Notes: generated by a model not told the origin, from the sequence alone. A stretch of 64,000 nucleotides of DNA from Tamaricihabitans halophyticus (GCF_004340875.1 NZ_SLXQ01000001.1:496001-560000), one strand, 5' to 3'; shown: positions 16,366 through 26,423, counted from the first letter of the stretch. Made by a program: numbers and translations.

Positions 16366-17525
16366 CCGAGGCATGGCGACGCTGGTACGGGCTATGGGAC
16401 GCGCTGTTCGCGCTCGTCTTCGCTGGTGTGGGCTGGCTACTCGCCACCCAGACCCCCGGCACGGTCGAGCGGGTTGGCGCGCTCAGCGCGCTCGGCTGCG
16501 CGGCGCTCGCGTACCTGGTAGTTGGCCGGCGGCTGATCCTGCGCGACCGCCTCGGCCGGGATTCCTGGCTGTTCGGCGGGTTCATCCTGGCGGCCTATGT
16601 GGTCGCGGTCGCACTCACGCCGGATGCGGGATTCGTGCTGTTCGCCATCCTGCCGATGCTCTACATGTCGATACCGACGGTCGCGGCGAGCCTAGCCACC
16701 GCGGTCGCGATCCTGCTGCCGGTGTTCAGCACCCTGCTCGGCTCCCGGCTGAGCGCCGACGAGCTGCGCACCACCCTGATGCAGTCCGGTTTCATGGTGC
16801 TCTTCGCGATCTTCGCGGGATTCTGGCTGAACCGTGTCGCCGCGCAGAGCCAGCAACGCAAGGAGTTGATCGACCAGCTCGCCGCGAGCCGCGCGGAGGT
16901 GAGCCGGCTGTCCCACGAATCGGGTGTGGCCGCCGAACGCGAGCGGCTGGCCGCGGAAATCCACGACACCCTGGCGCAGGGATTCGCCAGTATCGTCACC
17001 CTGGCGCAGGCGGCCGAATCGGCCGTGGAGGTGGACTCCACTCGGGTACGTGAACGCCTCGGGCTGCTCGCCGATACCGCGCGGGAAAATCTTGCCGAAT
17101 CCCGCGCCCTTGTCGCCGCGCTGACCCCGCAGGTGCTTGCCGAACACCAGGTAGCCGCCGCGCTGCGCCGGCAGTTGGACGCGCTGGGTACCGAACTGGG
17201 CATCCCGGTGGTGGCCGAACTCGGCGATACCCAGTACGAGCTGGCTACCAACACCGAGGTGGTGCTGTTGCGCGCGGGCCAGGAGGCGTTGAGCAACATC
17301 CGCAAGCACGCCCGACCGAGTACCGTCCAGCTCCGGTTGACGCACACCGAGTCGACCGTGCTGCTCAGCGTGGCCGACGATGGCGCGGGGTTCGACGCGG
17401 ACCGCCCGTCCGCCGGCTACGGCTTGCCGGGCATCCGCGCGAGAGTGGCACAGATCGGCGGTCAGCTGCGGGTACACAGCTCGCCAGGGCAGGGCACCGA
17501 ACTCGAGGTGGAGGTACCGCGATGA
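16344..17525 (+). CDS. NarL-type sensor histidine kinase (HisKA_3)
   Basis: A membrane sensor kinase of about 390 residues. Four to six hydrophobic helices fill residues 17-165, a short coiled linker follows, then the dimerisation/phosphoacceptor helix AERERLAAEIHDTLAQG with the phosphorylated His near residue 207, and a C-terminal ATPase domain with N-box-like EALSNIRKHA and G-box DDGAGFDADRP. There is no large extracellular domain, so the signal is probably sensed in the membrane, as in DesK or LiaS relatives. The start is either GTG 16344 or TTG 16362, the latter overlapping the permease stop as TTGA. It pairs with the following regulator. Confidence 0.9.
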   Translation: MDEHRSLTEAWRRWYGLWDALFALVFAGVGWLLATQTPGTVERVGALSALGCAALAYLVVGRRLILRDRLGRDSWLFGGFILAAYVVAVALTPDAGFVLFAILPMLYMSIPTVAASLATAVAILLPVFSTLLGSRLSADELRTTLMQSGFMVLFAIFAGFWLNRVAAQSQQRKELIDQLAASRAEVSRLSHESGVAAERERLAAEIHDTLAQGFASIVTLAQAAESAVEVDSTRVRERLGLLADTARENLAESRALVAALTPQVLAEHQVAAALRRQLDALGTELGIPVVAELGDTQYELATNTEVVLLRAGQEALSNIRKHARPSTVQLRLTHTESTVLLSVADDGAGFDADRPSAGYGLPGIRARVAQIGGQLRVHSSPGQGTELEVEVPR

Positions 17526-18142
17526 CGATCCGCGTGCTGCTCGTGGACGATCACCCCGTGGTGCGTACCGGACTGGCCGGGATGCTGGACGCCGAAGCCG
17601 ATATCGCGGTCGTGGGCGAGGCGGACTCGGGTGCCGAAGCGATAGCGCTGGTCGCCGAGCGTTCCCCGCACGTGGTGCTGATGGATCTGCGGATGCCCGG
17701 AGTCGACGGTGCGCAGGCCACCCGGCGGATCCTGACCGAGCACCGGGAAACCAAGGTGGTGGTGCTGACCACCTATGACACCGATGCGGACATTCTCAGC
17801 GCGGTGGAGGCCGGCGCCTCCGGGTACCTGCTCAAGGACGCTTCCCGGAGTGAACTAGCCGAGGCGGTCCGCGGTGCGGCGCGAGGCGAGACGGTGCTCG
17901 CGCCCACGGTGGCCAGCCGGTTGGTGCAACGCGTGCGGGTTCCGGCCAAGGCCGGGCTTTCCGATCGGGAGCTGGACGTGCTCCGGTTGGTCGCTAGTGG
18001 ACACACGAATGCCGCGATTGGACAGGAACTACACATCAGCGAAGCCACCGTGAAAACACACCTGTTGCGGATCTTCAACAAACTCGGCGTCTCGGACCGC
18101 ACGGCCGCGGTAACCACGGCGATGGCCCGCGGGCTGCTCTGA
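17522..18142 (+). CDS. LuxR/NarL-family response regulator
   Basis: A 206-residue regulator with a receiver domain (residues 3-120: acidic pocket DD at 9-10, phosphoacceptor D55 in LMDLRMPG, Lys in YLLKDAS near 104) and a LuxR-type helix-turn-helix at about 140-205 (LSDRELDVLRLVASGHTNAA, then EATVKTHL). The start overlaps the kinase stop (ATGA). It should be phosphorylated by the preceding kinase and most likely controls the exporter operon. Confidence 0.94.
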   Translation: MTIRVLLVDDHPVVRTGLAGMLDAEADIAVVGEADSGAEAIALVAERSPHVVLMDLRMPGVDGAQATRRILTEHRETKVVVLTTYDTDADILSAVEAGASGYLLKDASRSELAEAVRGAARGETVLAPTVASRLVQRVRVPAKAGLSDRELDVLRLVASGHTNAAIGQELHISEATVKTHLLRIFNKLGVSDRTAAVTTAMARGLL

Positions 18143-18154
18143 CAGACTGACCGC

Positions 18155-19510
18155 ATGCTGGAGGCTACTGAGTTCGCGCTGCTTCGCCGGCTGGCCCAGG
18201 AGCAGGCGGGCAGCCGTGCGCCGTCCATGGTCGCGGCGCTCGTGCGCGGTGGGCAGATCATCTGGACCGGGGCGCGCGGGCGGGTCGGCGACAGCCCGCC
18301 AACCACCGATACCCAGTACCGGATCGGGTCGATCACCAAATCCTTCGTGGCAGCGCTGGTGCTACGGCTGCGGGATGAGGGCAAGCTCGAGCTGACCGAC
18401 CGGCTCGACAGCTACCTACCGGAAACGCAGCTCGGTGACCTCACGATCGGCCAGCTGCTCGCGCATACCGGCGGGCTGACCGCCGAATCGCCCGGCCAGT
18501 GGTGGGAGCGCACCCCCGGCGCGGACTGGACCGTGCTGAACGCGAGCCTGGATGACGACCAGCGCAAACACCGCCCCGGCCGAAGGTTTCACTACTCGAA
18601 TGCCGGCTTCGGGGTGCTCGGCGAACTGGTCGCGCGGCTGCGCGGGATGAGCTGGCTGGACGCGTTGCGCGAGGAGATCCTGGCACCGCTCGGGCAGCAT
18701 CGGACGACCCCGCATCCGGAGGGCCCGCACGCAGCCGGTTTCGCCGTACACCCCTACGCGGACGTGCTGCTCCCCGAACCCAGCCCGGACGCGGGCGCGA
18801 TGGCTCCGGCGGGCCAACTGTGGTCCACGGTGACCGACCTGGCCAGATGGGTGCGCTTCGTCGGCGGCGACACCGCCGGCGTGCTGCATCCGGACACCGT
18901 GGCCGAAATGCGTGAGCCGGCGATCGTGGACGACGGTGACGTCTGGCAGGTCGGCTACGGCCTCGGGTTCCAGCTGGTCCGCGCGCATGGCCGCAGGTTC
19001 GCCGGGCATACCGGTTCGATGCCGGGTTTTCTTGCCTGCGCCCTGATCGACCCGGCTACCGGCACCGGCGGGCTGGTCATGGCGAATACCACCAGCGGGG
19101 TGCCGGTGGTGCCGGTGACGCTGGATCTGATCCAGATCGTGGATGACCTCGAGCCCGTGCTGCCGGCCGAATGGATACCCGCCACCGCGGTGAACGAGGA
19201 ACTGCTCGCGCTCACCGGGCCGTGGTACTGGGGCCCCTCGCCGTTCACGCTGCGCCTGCTCGGTGATGGCTGGCTGGACCTGGCGCCGACGACGGGTAGC
19301 GGCAGGGCCTCCCGGTTCCGCCCGGACGGCACGGACGCCTGGATCGGCCTTGACGGGTATTACGCGGGCGAAACGCTCCGGCTGGTGCGCGGCGCGGACG
19401 GCGCGCCGAGCCATTTCGACCTCGCGACGTTCATCTTCACCCGGACTCCATATGACCCGAACGCACCCATTCCGGGCGGCACCGAAGGCTGGCGCGGGAC
19501 GGCCCGCTAG
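18155..19510 (+). CDS. Serine hydrolase, beta-lactamase/class C type
   Basis: A 451-residue penicillin-binding-like hydrolase without a signal peptide or membrane segment, hence cytoplasmic. The active-site triad is visible: SxxK as SITK near residue 58, YxN as YSN near 148, and the third motif GHTGS near 287. The C-terminal 130 residues form a separate beta-rich part. Relatives act on esters, D-amino acid amides or peptides; the substrate is unknown. It begins 12 bases after the response regulator, so it is probably the fifth gene of the exporter operon. Confidence 0.88.
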   Translation: MLEATEFALLRRLAQEQAGSRAPSMVAALVRGGQIIWTGARGRVGDSPPTTDTQYRIGSITKSFVAALVLRLRDEGKLELTDRLDSYLPETQLGDLTIGQLLAHTGGLTAESPGQWWERTPGADWTVLNASLDDDQRKHRPGRRFHYSNAGFGVLGELVARLRGMSWLDALREEILAPLGQHRTTPHPEGPHAAGFAVHPYADVLLPEPSPDAGAMAPAGQLWSTVTDLARWVRFVGGDTAGVLHPDTVAEMREPAIVDDGDVWQVGYGLGFQLVRAHGRRFAGHTGSMPGFLACALIDPATGTGGLVMANTTSGVPVVPVTLDLIQIVDDLEPVLPAEWIPATAVNEELLALTGPWYWGPSPFTLRLLGDGWLDLAPTTGSGRASRFRPDGTDAWIGLDGYYAGETLRLVRGADGAPSHFDLATFIFTRTPYDPNAPIPGGTEGWRGTAR

Positions 19511-19617
19511 ACAGACCGCGTTTCTGGTGTGTCCGCGGTAACCCACGCTTAACGCGGAGCTGGCGAGCTGAAAGACTGCCTAGCGACCGGCAACGGCGCC
19601 GGGCACCAGGCAGGTGA

Positions 19618-20778
<1,161 letters not shown>

Positions 20779-20810
20779 TCGGCGAACTGTGCTTCGCTTC
20801 AGGTGAAGTA

Positions 20811-20888
20811 CACCTCGATGCCACGGAGTTCGGCGCGCCTCGCACGTCAAGGCGACGCGCCGAACTACCGTGGCACCCAGTCGAGGTG
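20811..20888 (+). other. Long three-part hairpin between serC and sepH
   Basis: Three stacked perfect stems pair in register: CACCTCGA (20811) with TCGAGGTG (20881), GCCACGG (20820) with CCGTGGC (20868), and TTCGGCGCG (20829) with CGCGCCGAA (20856). This gives 24 base pairs with small internal loops and an 18-base top loop. It starts 32 bases past the serC stop and ends 31 bases before the sepH start. It may end serC transcription, control sepH as a leader structure or be a mobile palindrome. No T tract follows. Confidence 0.7.
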
Positions 20889-20919
20889 TTATGTCGGAAC
20901 AAGGTCGCGGGAGGCCGTG

Positions 20920-21861
20920 ATGCGCGCGTTGCGAGTCGTGGGACTCAGCGGCGACGGGAAATCCGTCATCTGCGAGGACCCGCGCGGCGAGCGGTTCACG
21001 TTGCCCGCGGACGAGCGGCTGCGCGCGGCCGCACGCGGTGACATCACCCGACTCGGCCAGATCGAGATCGAGCTGGAGAGCCAGATGCGTCCTCGCGAGA
21101 TCCAGTCCCGCATCCGTGCGGGAGATTCCGTTGAACAGGTTGCCAATGCCGCCGGGCTGCCCGCGCAGCGCGTGGAGCGATTCGCCTACCCGGTGCTGCT
21201 CGAACGCTCGCGCACCGCGGAACTAGCGCAGCAGGCGCACCCGGTTCGCGAGGACGGCCCGGACGTGCAGACCCTCGGCGAGGTCGTCGCGCATGCCTTC
21301 GGGCTACGCGGACAGGACTACGGCAGCGCCCGCTGGGACTCCTGGCGCGGCGAGGACGGCAAATGGATCGTCGCGCTGCACTGGAAGGCCGGCCGCTCGG
21401 ACAACCGGGCACGGTGGGTGTTCTCCCCAGGCGCGCATGGCGGCACGGTCACCGCGCTCGATGACGCCGCGCTCGAATTGCTCGACCCGAATTTCAACGC
21501 GGGGCTGCGCACCGTGCACGGCTCGGGCGAGCCAGCGGCGCGGCGCAGGGAAGAGCCGGAGATCCTCGCCAAGGAGGATCCAGTCAAAGACGCCCCAGTC
21601 AAGGACGCCGACGACAATACGGCCGAGCTGCCTGGGTTGCTCGACCGGACGGAGCCGGTTGGCCAGGTCATCGAGGCTTCGATCCCGGACGCGTCGGCCG
21701 AAGCCGAAACGGCTGAGCCCGCGCCAACCGAAGACGAGGCGGCCGGGGCGGAACAGGCCAAGCCTGCCGCGCAGCCAGCCGCGCGCAAGGGCAAGAACAA
21801 GAAGGCGATGGTGCCTTCCTGGGAAGACGTGCTGCTCGGCGTCAAATCCCAACGCGGCTGA
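20920..21861 (+). CDS. sepH: Cell division regulator SepH (DUF3071)
   Basis: A 313-residue cytoplasmic protein. The N-terminal 110 residues (MRALRVVGLSGDGKSVICED, then REIQSRIRAGDSVEQVANAA) contain the helix-turn-helix-like DUF3071 domain. A middle conserved part has the ARWDSWRGEDGKWIVALHW and ARWVFSPGAHGGTV stretches. A long acidic, Pro/Ala-rich disordered region follows, then a short conserved tail (KGKNKKAMVPSWEDVLLGVK). In Streptomyces and Mycobacterium, SepH binds FtsZ and promotes its assembly. The ATG at 20920 has GGGAGG upstream. The neighbouring serC and SpoU/DUF2537 genes match the mycobacterial order. Confidence 0.92.
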   Translation: MRALRVVGLSGDGKSVICEDPRGERFTLPADERLRAAARGDITRLGQIEIELESQMRPREIQSRIRAGDSVEQVANAAGLPAQRVERFAYPVLLERSRTAELAQQAHPVREDGPDVQTLGEVVAHAFGLRGQDYGSARWDSWRGEDGKWIVALHWKAGRSDNRARWVFSPGAHGGTVTALDDAALELLDPNFNAGLRTVHGSGEPAARRREEPEILAKEDPVKDAPVKDADDNTAELPGLLDRTEPVGQVIEASIPDASAEAETAEPAPTEDEAAGAEQAKPAAQPAARKGKNKKAMVPSWEDVLLGVKSQRG

Positions 21862-21871
21862 GCCCCAGCCT

Positions 21872-22002
21872 CGCTAACCTTAAAGAACGCGACCACAGAA
21901 CGTCACTGGCCGCTGCGCACCGTCACCGCAAGATCCTTAAAGATTGCGATCTCGGGGCGCCGGCGACCACGACAGACTCGCTAACCCTAAAGAACGCGGT
22001 CA
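21872..22002. repeat. Dispersed composite intergenic repeat, copy 4
   Basis: Three units follow sepH. CGCTAACCTTAAAGAACGCG lies at 21872-21892, the hairpin CCGCAA...TTGCG with a CTTAAA loop at 21925-21949, and CGCTAACCCTAAAGAACGCG at 21979-21999. The order companion-hairpin-companion mirrors copy 1. The site lies between convergent genes. Confidence 0.78.
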
Positions 22003-22043
22003 CCGAGCGCGAACGCGATTACGGGGCGTGCTCGCGTGGGCTG

Positions 22044-22286
22044 CTAGTCGCCTGGCACGTTGTCCAGGAACCGCGCGTCGCAGCCGGCCGTATCGCACCA
22101 TTGTTCGGCCTCTGCCCTGCTCAACCACACCGAGCCAGGTGGCCGCTCCCTGCCGAGCGCGGTCCAGCCATCTGGCGCGAGGACATGCAGCCGCGCATCG
22201 CGCAGGGCAAGCAGTCGCCCTTCCGGAAACGCCATTGTCGCCACGGTACGCAGGAAGCGCACCGGCTCCGGTCTGCTCATCCGCAT
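22044..22286 (-). CDS. Small hypothetical protein
   Basis: A cytoplasmic protein of about 80 residues, not recognised. It has a beta-rich middle (FPEGRLLALRDARLHVLA) and an acidic Trp/Cys-containing end (LSRAEAEQWCDTAGCDARFL). The start is uncertain: ATGs lie at 22286 and 22280 and neither has a good ribosome site. It lies 49 bases downstream of the DUF2537 gene on the same strand, so it may be the last gene of that operon. Confidence 0.55.
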   Translation of the reverse strand: MRMSRPEPVRFLRTVATMAFPEGRLLALRDARLHVLAPDGWTALGRERPPGSVWLSRAEAEQWCDTAGCDARFLDNVPGD

Positions 22287-22335
22287 ATGATGCCGCGCTG
22301 GTTCACCCGAGCTCGCGCGGCCCCGCCGATCCGGC

Positions 22336-23046
22336 TCAGCCGAGCACGAACGGTAAGCCGAGCCACCCGGCGGCGAGCCCGGCACAGGCGCCGAACGCGA
22401 CCCAGCGCCAGATCAGCACCCGCCGCAGCAGCCAGATCGACGGGCTCATCCCCGCCGTGAGCACGATCGCCGCGCCGATCGCGAGCAGCAGACTCGCATC
22501 GGCCAGTGTCACCGTCAACGCCAGCAGCATCAGCGCGACGAGCAGCGCGGCCGCCCCGGCGACGGTCAGCCCGGTCGCCCACGGCGTCCCCGCGGGGCGC
22601 GGAACGTTCGGCACGGTTTCCTCATCCACCAACGCGGGCGGGCGCCCGTAGAAGGTGATCCCCGCGCCGGCTTCGCTTTCCGCCCGCACCGCGCGAACAC
22701 GCGGTTGTGCCACCGGCTCCGGGCCCTGCTCGGCACGTTCCGCCGACGGCTCTACCGGCGCGATATCCCCGGTGAACGGGTCGACGTAGTCGACCACCCG
22801 GTCCATCGACCTGGCCAGCCGAGCCGCGAGCTGGTGTCCTCGACGGGAGACCAGCGGCCCAACCTGCGCCAGACTCGCCGTGTCCGCGTTTCGGGAGACA
22901 GCGGCAACCACCCGCGCCCATTCATGCAGCGCCTCCGGCAGACCACTGTCCAGCGGAAGCTCGGCGGGATCAACCTCCCGCGCGGGCTCGGCATCGTGCC
23001 GAACCACCACGGCGCGCGCATCCCGAGTGCGCAGCTCCACGTTCAC
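22336..23046 (-). CDS. DUF2537 membrane protein with long cytoplasmic N-terminus
   Basis: A 236-residue membrane protein. The first 145 residues are soluble and charged (VELRTRDARAVVVRHDAEPA, then RRGHQLAARLARSMDRVV). The last 85 residues are the DUF2537 unit with about four helices (TPWATGLTVAGAAALLVALM to AAGWLGLPFVL). The GTG at 23046 has AGGAGC nine bases upstream. It starts 48 bases after the SpoU methyltransferase stop. M. tuberculosis Rv0882 is, from memory, the counterpart and lies in the same order beside sepH. The function is unknown; the soluble extension looks longer than in the mycobacterial form. Confidence 0.8.
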   Translation of the reverse strand: MNVELRTRDARAVVVRHDAEPAREVDPAELPLDSGLPEALHEWARVVAAVSRNADTASLAQVGPLVSRRGHQLAARLARSMDRVVDYVDPFTGDIAPVEPSAERAEQGPEPVAQPRVRAVRAESEAGAGITFYGRPPALVDEETVPNVPRPAGTPWATGLTVAGAAALLVALMLLALTVTLADASLLLAIGAAIVLTAGMSPSIWLLRRVLIWRWVAFGACAGLAAGWLGLPFVLG

Positions 23047-23093
23047 CTCAACCCGCTCCTGGAACACTCGTGCAGACCCTAGCCGGCGCAGGG

Positions 23094-23894
23094 TCACCCG
23101 CGCAGCGCATGGAAGGCAATGGCGGCCGAAGTCGCCACATTGAGCGAGTCCACGCCATCCGCCATCGGTATCCGCAGCCACGAGTCGGCGGCCGCCAGTG
23201 CGGGTTCGCTGAGTCCCGGCCCCTCCGAACCGAGTACCAGCGCGACCCGTTGCCCGGCGAGACCAAGCTCGGCCGGTGGCACGCCGTCGGCTCGCGGCGT
23301 CATCGCGACCACCCGGAAACCGAGTTCGCGCAGCATGGCAAGGCCATCCGGCCACGGCTGCAGCGGCGCATGCGGAACCCGCAGCACATGCCCCATCGAT
23401 ACGCGCACGCTGCGGCGGTAAAGCGGATCCGCGCTACCACCGCCAAGTAGCACCCCGTCGACACCGAGCGCGGCGGCGTTTCGGAACAGCGCACCAAGAT
23501 TCTCGTGATCACCGACGCCTTCGGTCACGGCCAGCAGTCGCGCGCCGCGAGCGAGCTCCGTCACACTCGGCGCCGGAGCGCGGTCCGCGACCGCGAGCAC
23601 ACCTCGATTCAGGTGGAAGCCGACCACCTCGGCCATCACCTCGGCACTGGCGATGTACGCGGGCACGGGCAAATCGTCTAATTCAGACGCAAGTTCCTCG
23701 ATCCTGCGCGGCACCCCGAGTAGCGCGCGGATCGGATACGGCGAGCCGAGTAGCCTGCGCACCACGACGGTTCCCTCGGCAATCACCAATCCCTTGCCAC
23801 CTGGTCGGTCCGGCCGACGATCCGCGGTGGACAGTGCGCGGAAGTCATCCAGCCGAACGTCCGCTGGGTCAGTCGTTGTGATCATTTCGGCCAC
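23094..23894 (-). CDS. SpoU/TrmH-family RNA 2'-O-methyltransferase
   Basis: Methylates a ribose 2'-OH in rRNA or tRNA. The 266 residues comprise an N-terminal substrate-binding part and a C-terminal SPOUT knot domain with the three motifs visible: NLGALFRNAAALGVDG (motif 1, near 134), LVLGSEGPGLS (motif 2, near 218) and MADGVDSLNVATSAAI (motif 3, near 244). The GTG at 23894 is used; an ATG three codons later is equally possible. The order SpoU-DUF2537 next to sepH is the mycobacterial Rv0881-Rv0883c arrangement (recalled). Confidence 0.9.
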   Translation of the reverse strand: MAEMITTTDPADVRLDDFRALSTADRRPDRPGGKGLVIAEGTVVVRRLLGSPYPIRALLGVPRRIEELASELDDLPVPAYIASAEVMAEVVGFHLNRGVLAVADRAPAPSVTELARGARLLAVTEGVGDHENLGALFRNAAALGVDGVLLGGGSADPLYRRSVRVSMGHVLRVPHAPLQPWPDGLAMLRELGFRVVAMTPRADGVPPAELGLAGQRVALVLGSEGPGLSEPALAAADSWLRIPMADGVDSLNVATSAAIAFHALRG

Positions 23895-24034
23895 ACCGCG
23901 CAGTCTGCCAGTCAGTATGATTGCTCACGGTGAACCCCCTCTGACCGACAGCACTAGTTTGGCCGCTACCGCGCCGAATTTCGCTGTGCGACGGTGGTGC
24001 ACTGACCTGAATCGCCATCCCAGCTGGAGGGCAG

Positions 24035-25540
24035 ATGGCCCCGTGTACCGGCTCAGCCCCGGAGCCGTTCGTACCGCATCAAAGACAGCGCTATCGCCGG
24101 AAGGTACATCGTTGCCTGGACGCGCTGGCCGATATGCTCACCAGCTCTCGGTTCTGTACCGAGGAGCGGCGAATCGGGCTCGAAATAGAGCTCAATATCG
24201 TGGACGAAACGCTACGACCGTCCATGGCGAACTCGGTTGTTCTGGAAAAGCTGAACGACCCCTCGTTCACGATTGAACTGAGCCAGCACAACCTGGAACT
24301 CAACGTGCCGCCGCGCGAGCTGTCCGATGCGGCGCCGATGCAGCTGGAACGGGAGCTGCACACCTCGCTGGCCAATGCCAACAAAAAGGCCCAGGACGCC
24401 GGCTGCGATCTGGCGCTAATCGGAATCCTGCCAACCCTGGAATCCGAGCACTTTCAGAAGAAATGGATCTCAAACAATCCACGCTACGTGAGCTTGAACG
24501 ATCAAATCGTCGCGGTACGTGGCGAACAACTCGCGCTTGACATCGACGGCGCCTCGCTGCCCGGCAGGCAGCCGGAGGCACTGCGCACCTACGCCGAGTC
24601 CATCCTGCCGGAGGCGGCGTGCACCTCACTGCAACTACACCGGCAGGTCCGACCGGACGAGTTCGCCGCTTACTGGAATTCGGCGCAATGCCTCGCCGGC
24701 GTTCAACTCGCGATCGGCGCGAACTCCCCATTCCTGCTCGGGAACGCGCTGTGGTCGGAAACGCGGATTCCGCTGTTCCTGCAGGCCACTGATACACGCA
24801 CGGAGGAGCTGCGAAATCAGGGCGTCCGCCCGCGCGTCTGGTTCGGCGAGCGGTGGATAACGTCCGTACTCGACCTGTTTGACGAAAATGTTCGCTACTT
24901 CCCAGGGCTCATCGCCGAATTCGACGACGAGGACCCGCTGACGACGCTGGATGAAGGGAACACTCCCGGGCTGGCCGAACTGCGCACACATAACGGAACC
25001 ATCTGGCGCTGGAATCGTCCGGTTTATGACGTGGTACACGGAGTTCCACATCTGAGAGTAGAAAACCGGGTGCTACCCGCTGGGCCAACCGTGTCGGACA
25101 TGGTGGCGAACGCCATGTTCTTCTACGGAGCGCAGCACTCCCTTGCCCATCAAGAACGTCCACTATGGACGAACATGTCGTTCGCGAGCGCGGAGGAGAA
25201 CTTCTTCGCCGCGGCGAAATCGGGGATGGACGCCAAGCTCTACTGGCCAGGACTCGACTGGACCGCGCCGGACGAACTGGTACTGCAGGAGCTGCTGCCG
25301 CTCGCCAGGGAAGGCCTGCGCGCCTACGGCGTGACCGACCGCGCGAGCGAGCACTACCTCGGCATCATCGAGCGACGCTGCCTGACCCGACAGAACGGGG
25401 CGAGCTGGCAACGCGATGCGGTCCGCGCGCTCGAAGATCGCGGGTACGACCGCAACGCCGCGCTGCGCCAGATGTTCGAGCGGTACCTGGAGCTGATGAA
25501 CAGCGGGGAACCCGTGCACAACTGGCCGATCCCCCGCTAG
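24035..25540 (+). CDS. Glutamate-cysteine ligase family protein (GCS2-like)
   Basis: A 501-residue cytoplasmic ligase-like protein. RIGLEIELNIVD near residue 47 and ELSQHNLELNVPP near 80 are the ATP/metal-binding pattern of the GCS2 (YbdK-type) carboxylate-amine ligases. Later stretches (SLQLHRQV near 199, LRVENRVLPAGPTVSDMVAN near 340) fit the same fold. It is longer than YbdK (about 370 residues), with an extra C-terminal helical part. It could join glutamate to an amine; the true substrate is unknown, and mycothiol producers do not need glutathione. The ATG at 24035 has GGAGG five bases upstream. Its promoter lies in the 140-base divergent gap. Confidence 0.72.
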   Translation: MAPCTGSAPEPFVPHQRQRYRRKVHRCLDALADMLTSSRFCTEERRIGLEIELNIVDETLRPSMANSVVLEKLNDPSFTIELSQHNLELNVPPRELSDAAPMQLERELHTSLANANKKAQDAGCDLALIGILPTLESEHFQKKWISNNPRYVSLNDQIVAVRGEQLALDIDGASLPGRQPEALRTYAESILPEAACTSLQLHRQVRPDEFAAYWNSAQCLAGVQLAIGANSPFLLGNALWSETRIPLFLQATDTRTEELRNQGVRPRVWFGERWITSVLDLFDENVRYFPGLIAEFDDEDPLTTLDEGNTPGLAELRTHNGTIWRWNRPVYDVVHGVPHLRVENRVLPAGPTVSDMVANAMFFYGAQHSLAHQERPLWTNMSFASAEENFFAAAKSGMDAKLYWPGLDWTAPDELVLQELLPLAREGLRAYGVTDRASEHYLGIIERRCLTRQNGASWQRDAVRALEDRGYDRNAALRQMFERYLELMNSGEPVHNWPIPR

Positions 25541-25590
25541 GCCCACCCAGAAACGACCGGTAGCCGGTACCCAGGTTGGCCCGTCCACCT

Positions 25591-25611
25591 AGTTGCAAGT
25601 ATGTTGCAACT
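25591..25611. promoter_or_regulatory. Nur-type nickel regulator box upstream of sod
   Basis: AGTTGCAA and TTGCAACT form a perfect inverted repeat around GTATG. This fits the Nur box known from Streptomyces, TTGCAA-N5-TTGCAA, where nickel-loaded Nur represses the iron superoxide dismutase gene sodF. It ends 41 bases before the sod start codon. The match is visible directly; regulation is inference. Confidence 0.75.
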
Positions 25612-25651
25612 GAGAAGAACTTGCGTCAGTGTTCGCGTCAAAGGACGGTTG

Positions 25652-26287
25652 ATGGCTACCTACACACTCCCCGATCTGGACTACGACTACGGCGACCTCG
25701 AGCCGGCGATCATCGGCGAGATCAACGAGTTGCACCACAGCAAGCACCACGCGGCGTACGTGAAGGGCGCCAACGACACGCTGGAGCGCATCGCCGAAGC
25801 ACGCGATGCGGGCGACTACAGCTCGATCGTCGGCCTGGAGACCACCTACGCGTTCAACCTCGCAGGGCACTCGCTGCACCAGATCTGGTGGAAGAACCTC
25901 AACCCGAATGGTGGCGACAAGCCGACCGGCGAGCTCGCCGCCGCGGTCGACGAGCACTTTGGCTCCTTCGACAAGCTCAAAGCACAGCTCACCGCCGCGG
26001 CCACCACGATCCAGGGCTCCGGCTGGGGCATCCTCGCCTGGGATCCGGTCGGCGAGCGGCTGATCACCCAGCAGCTCAAGGATCACCACTCGAACCTGTC
26101 CATCGCGACGACTCCGCTGCTGGTGTTCGACACCTGGGAGCACGCCTACTACCTGCAGTACCGGAACGTGAAGGCCGACTACATCAACGCGCTGTGGAAT
26201 GTCGTCGACTGGACCGATGTGGCCAGCCGGTTCGCCGACGCGCGCGCTGGGCGTAACGGGCTACGCCTGCCGAACGCCGCCGGCTAG
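25652..26287 (+). CDS. Superoxide dismutase, Fe/Mn family
   Basis: Converts superoxide to oxygen and hydrogen peroxide. The 211 residues contain all four metal ligands: H28 in [13 protein letters not shown]76 in [10 protein letters not shown], and D160 and H164 in [11 protein letters not shown]. The ATG at 25652 has AGGACG upstream. The Nur-type box in front makes it a likely functional match to Streptomyces SodF, which is shut off when nickel is available for the nickel enzyme. No nickel superoxide dismutase gene is in the window. Iron versus manganese cannot be settled by eye. A hairpin terminator follows. Confidence 0.95.
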   Translation: MATYTLPDLDYDYGDLEPAIIGEINELHHSKHHAAYVKGANDTLERIAEARDAGDYSSIVGLETTYAFNLAGHSLHQIWWKNLNPNGGDKPTGELAAAVDEHFGSFDKLKAQLTAAATTIQGSGWGILAWDPVGERLITQQLKDHHSNLSIATTPLLVFDTWEHAYYLQYRNVKADYINALWNVVDWTDVASRFADARAGRNGLRLPNAAG

Positions 26288-26374
26288 TCCGGGGCCGACC
26301 AGCCGGTTTCTCGAACCCGGCAGTGGATGCTCCGACAAGTTGACGCTGCCGTAGCCCCCAGTCGGGGGCCGCCC

Positions 26375-26414
26375 GAGGCCGGGGATCCCATCCAACCCAG
26401 GGGTTCCCGGCCTC
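26375..26414 (+). terminator. Hairpin terminator after sod
   Basis: GAGGCCGGG (26375-26383) and CCCGGCCTC (26406-26414) form a 9-base-pair stem, followed by CTCTTATA. It lies about 90 bases past the sod stop. The stretch 26288-26374 before it shows nothing else. Confidence 0.65.
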
Positions 26415-26423
26415 CTCTTATAC

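Noticed and set aside
24035-25540. Glutathione synthesis by the GCS2-like protein
   Set aside because: Actinobacteria of this type make mycothiol, and no glutathione synthetase is nearby, so a true glutamate-cysteine ligase role was not assigned.
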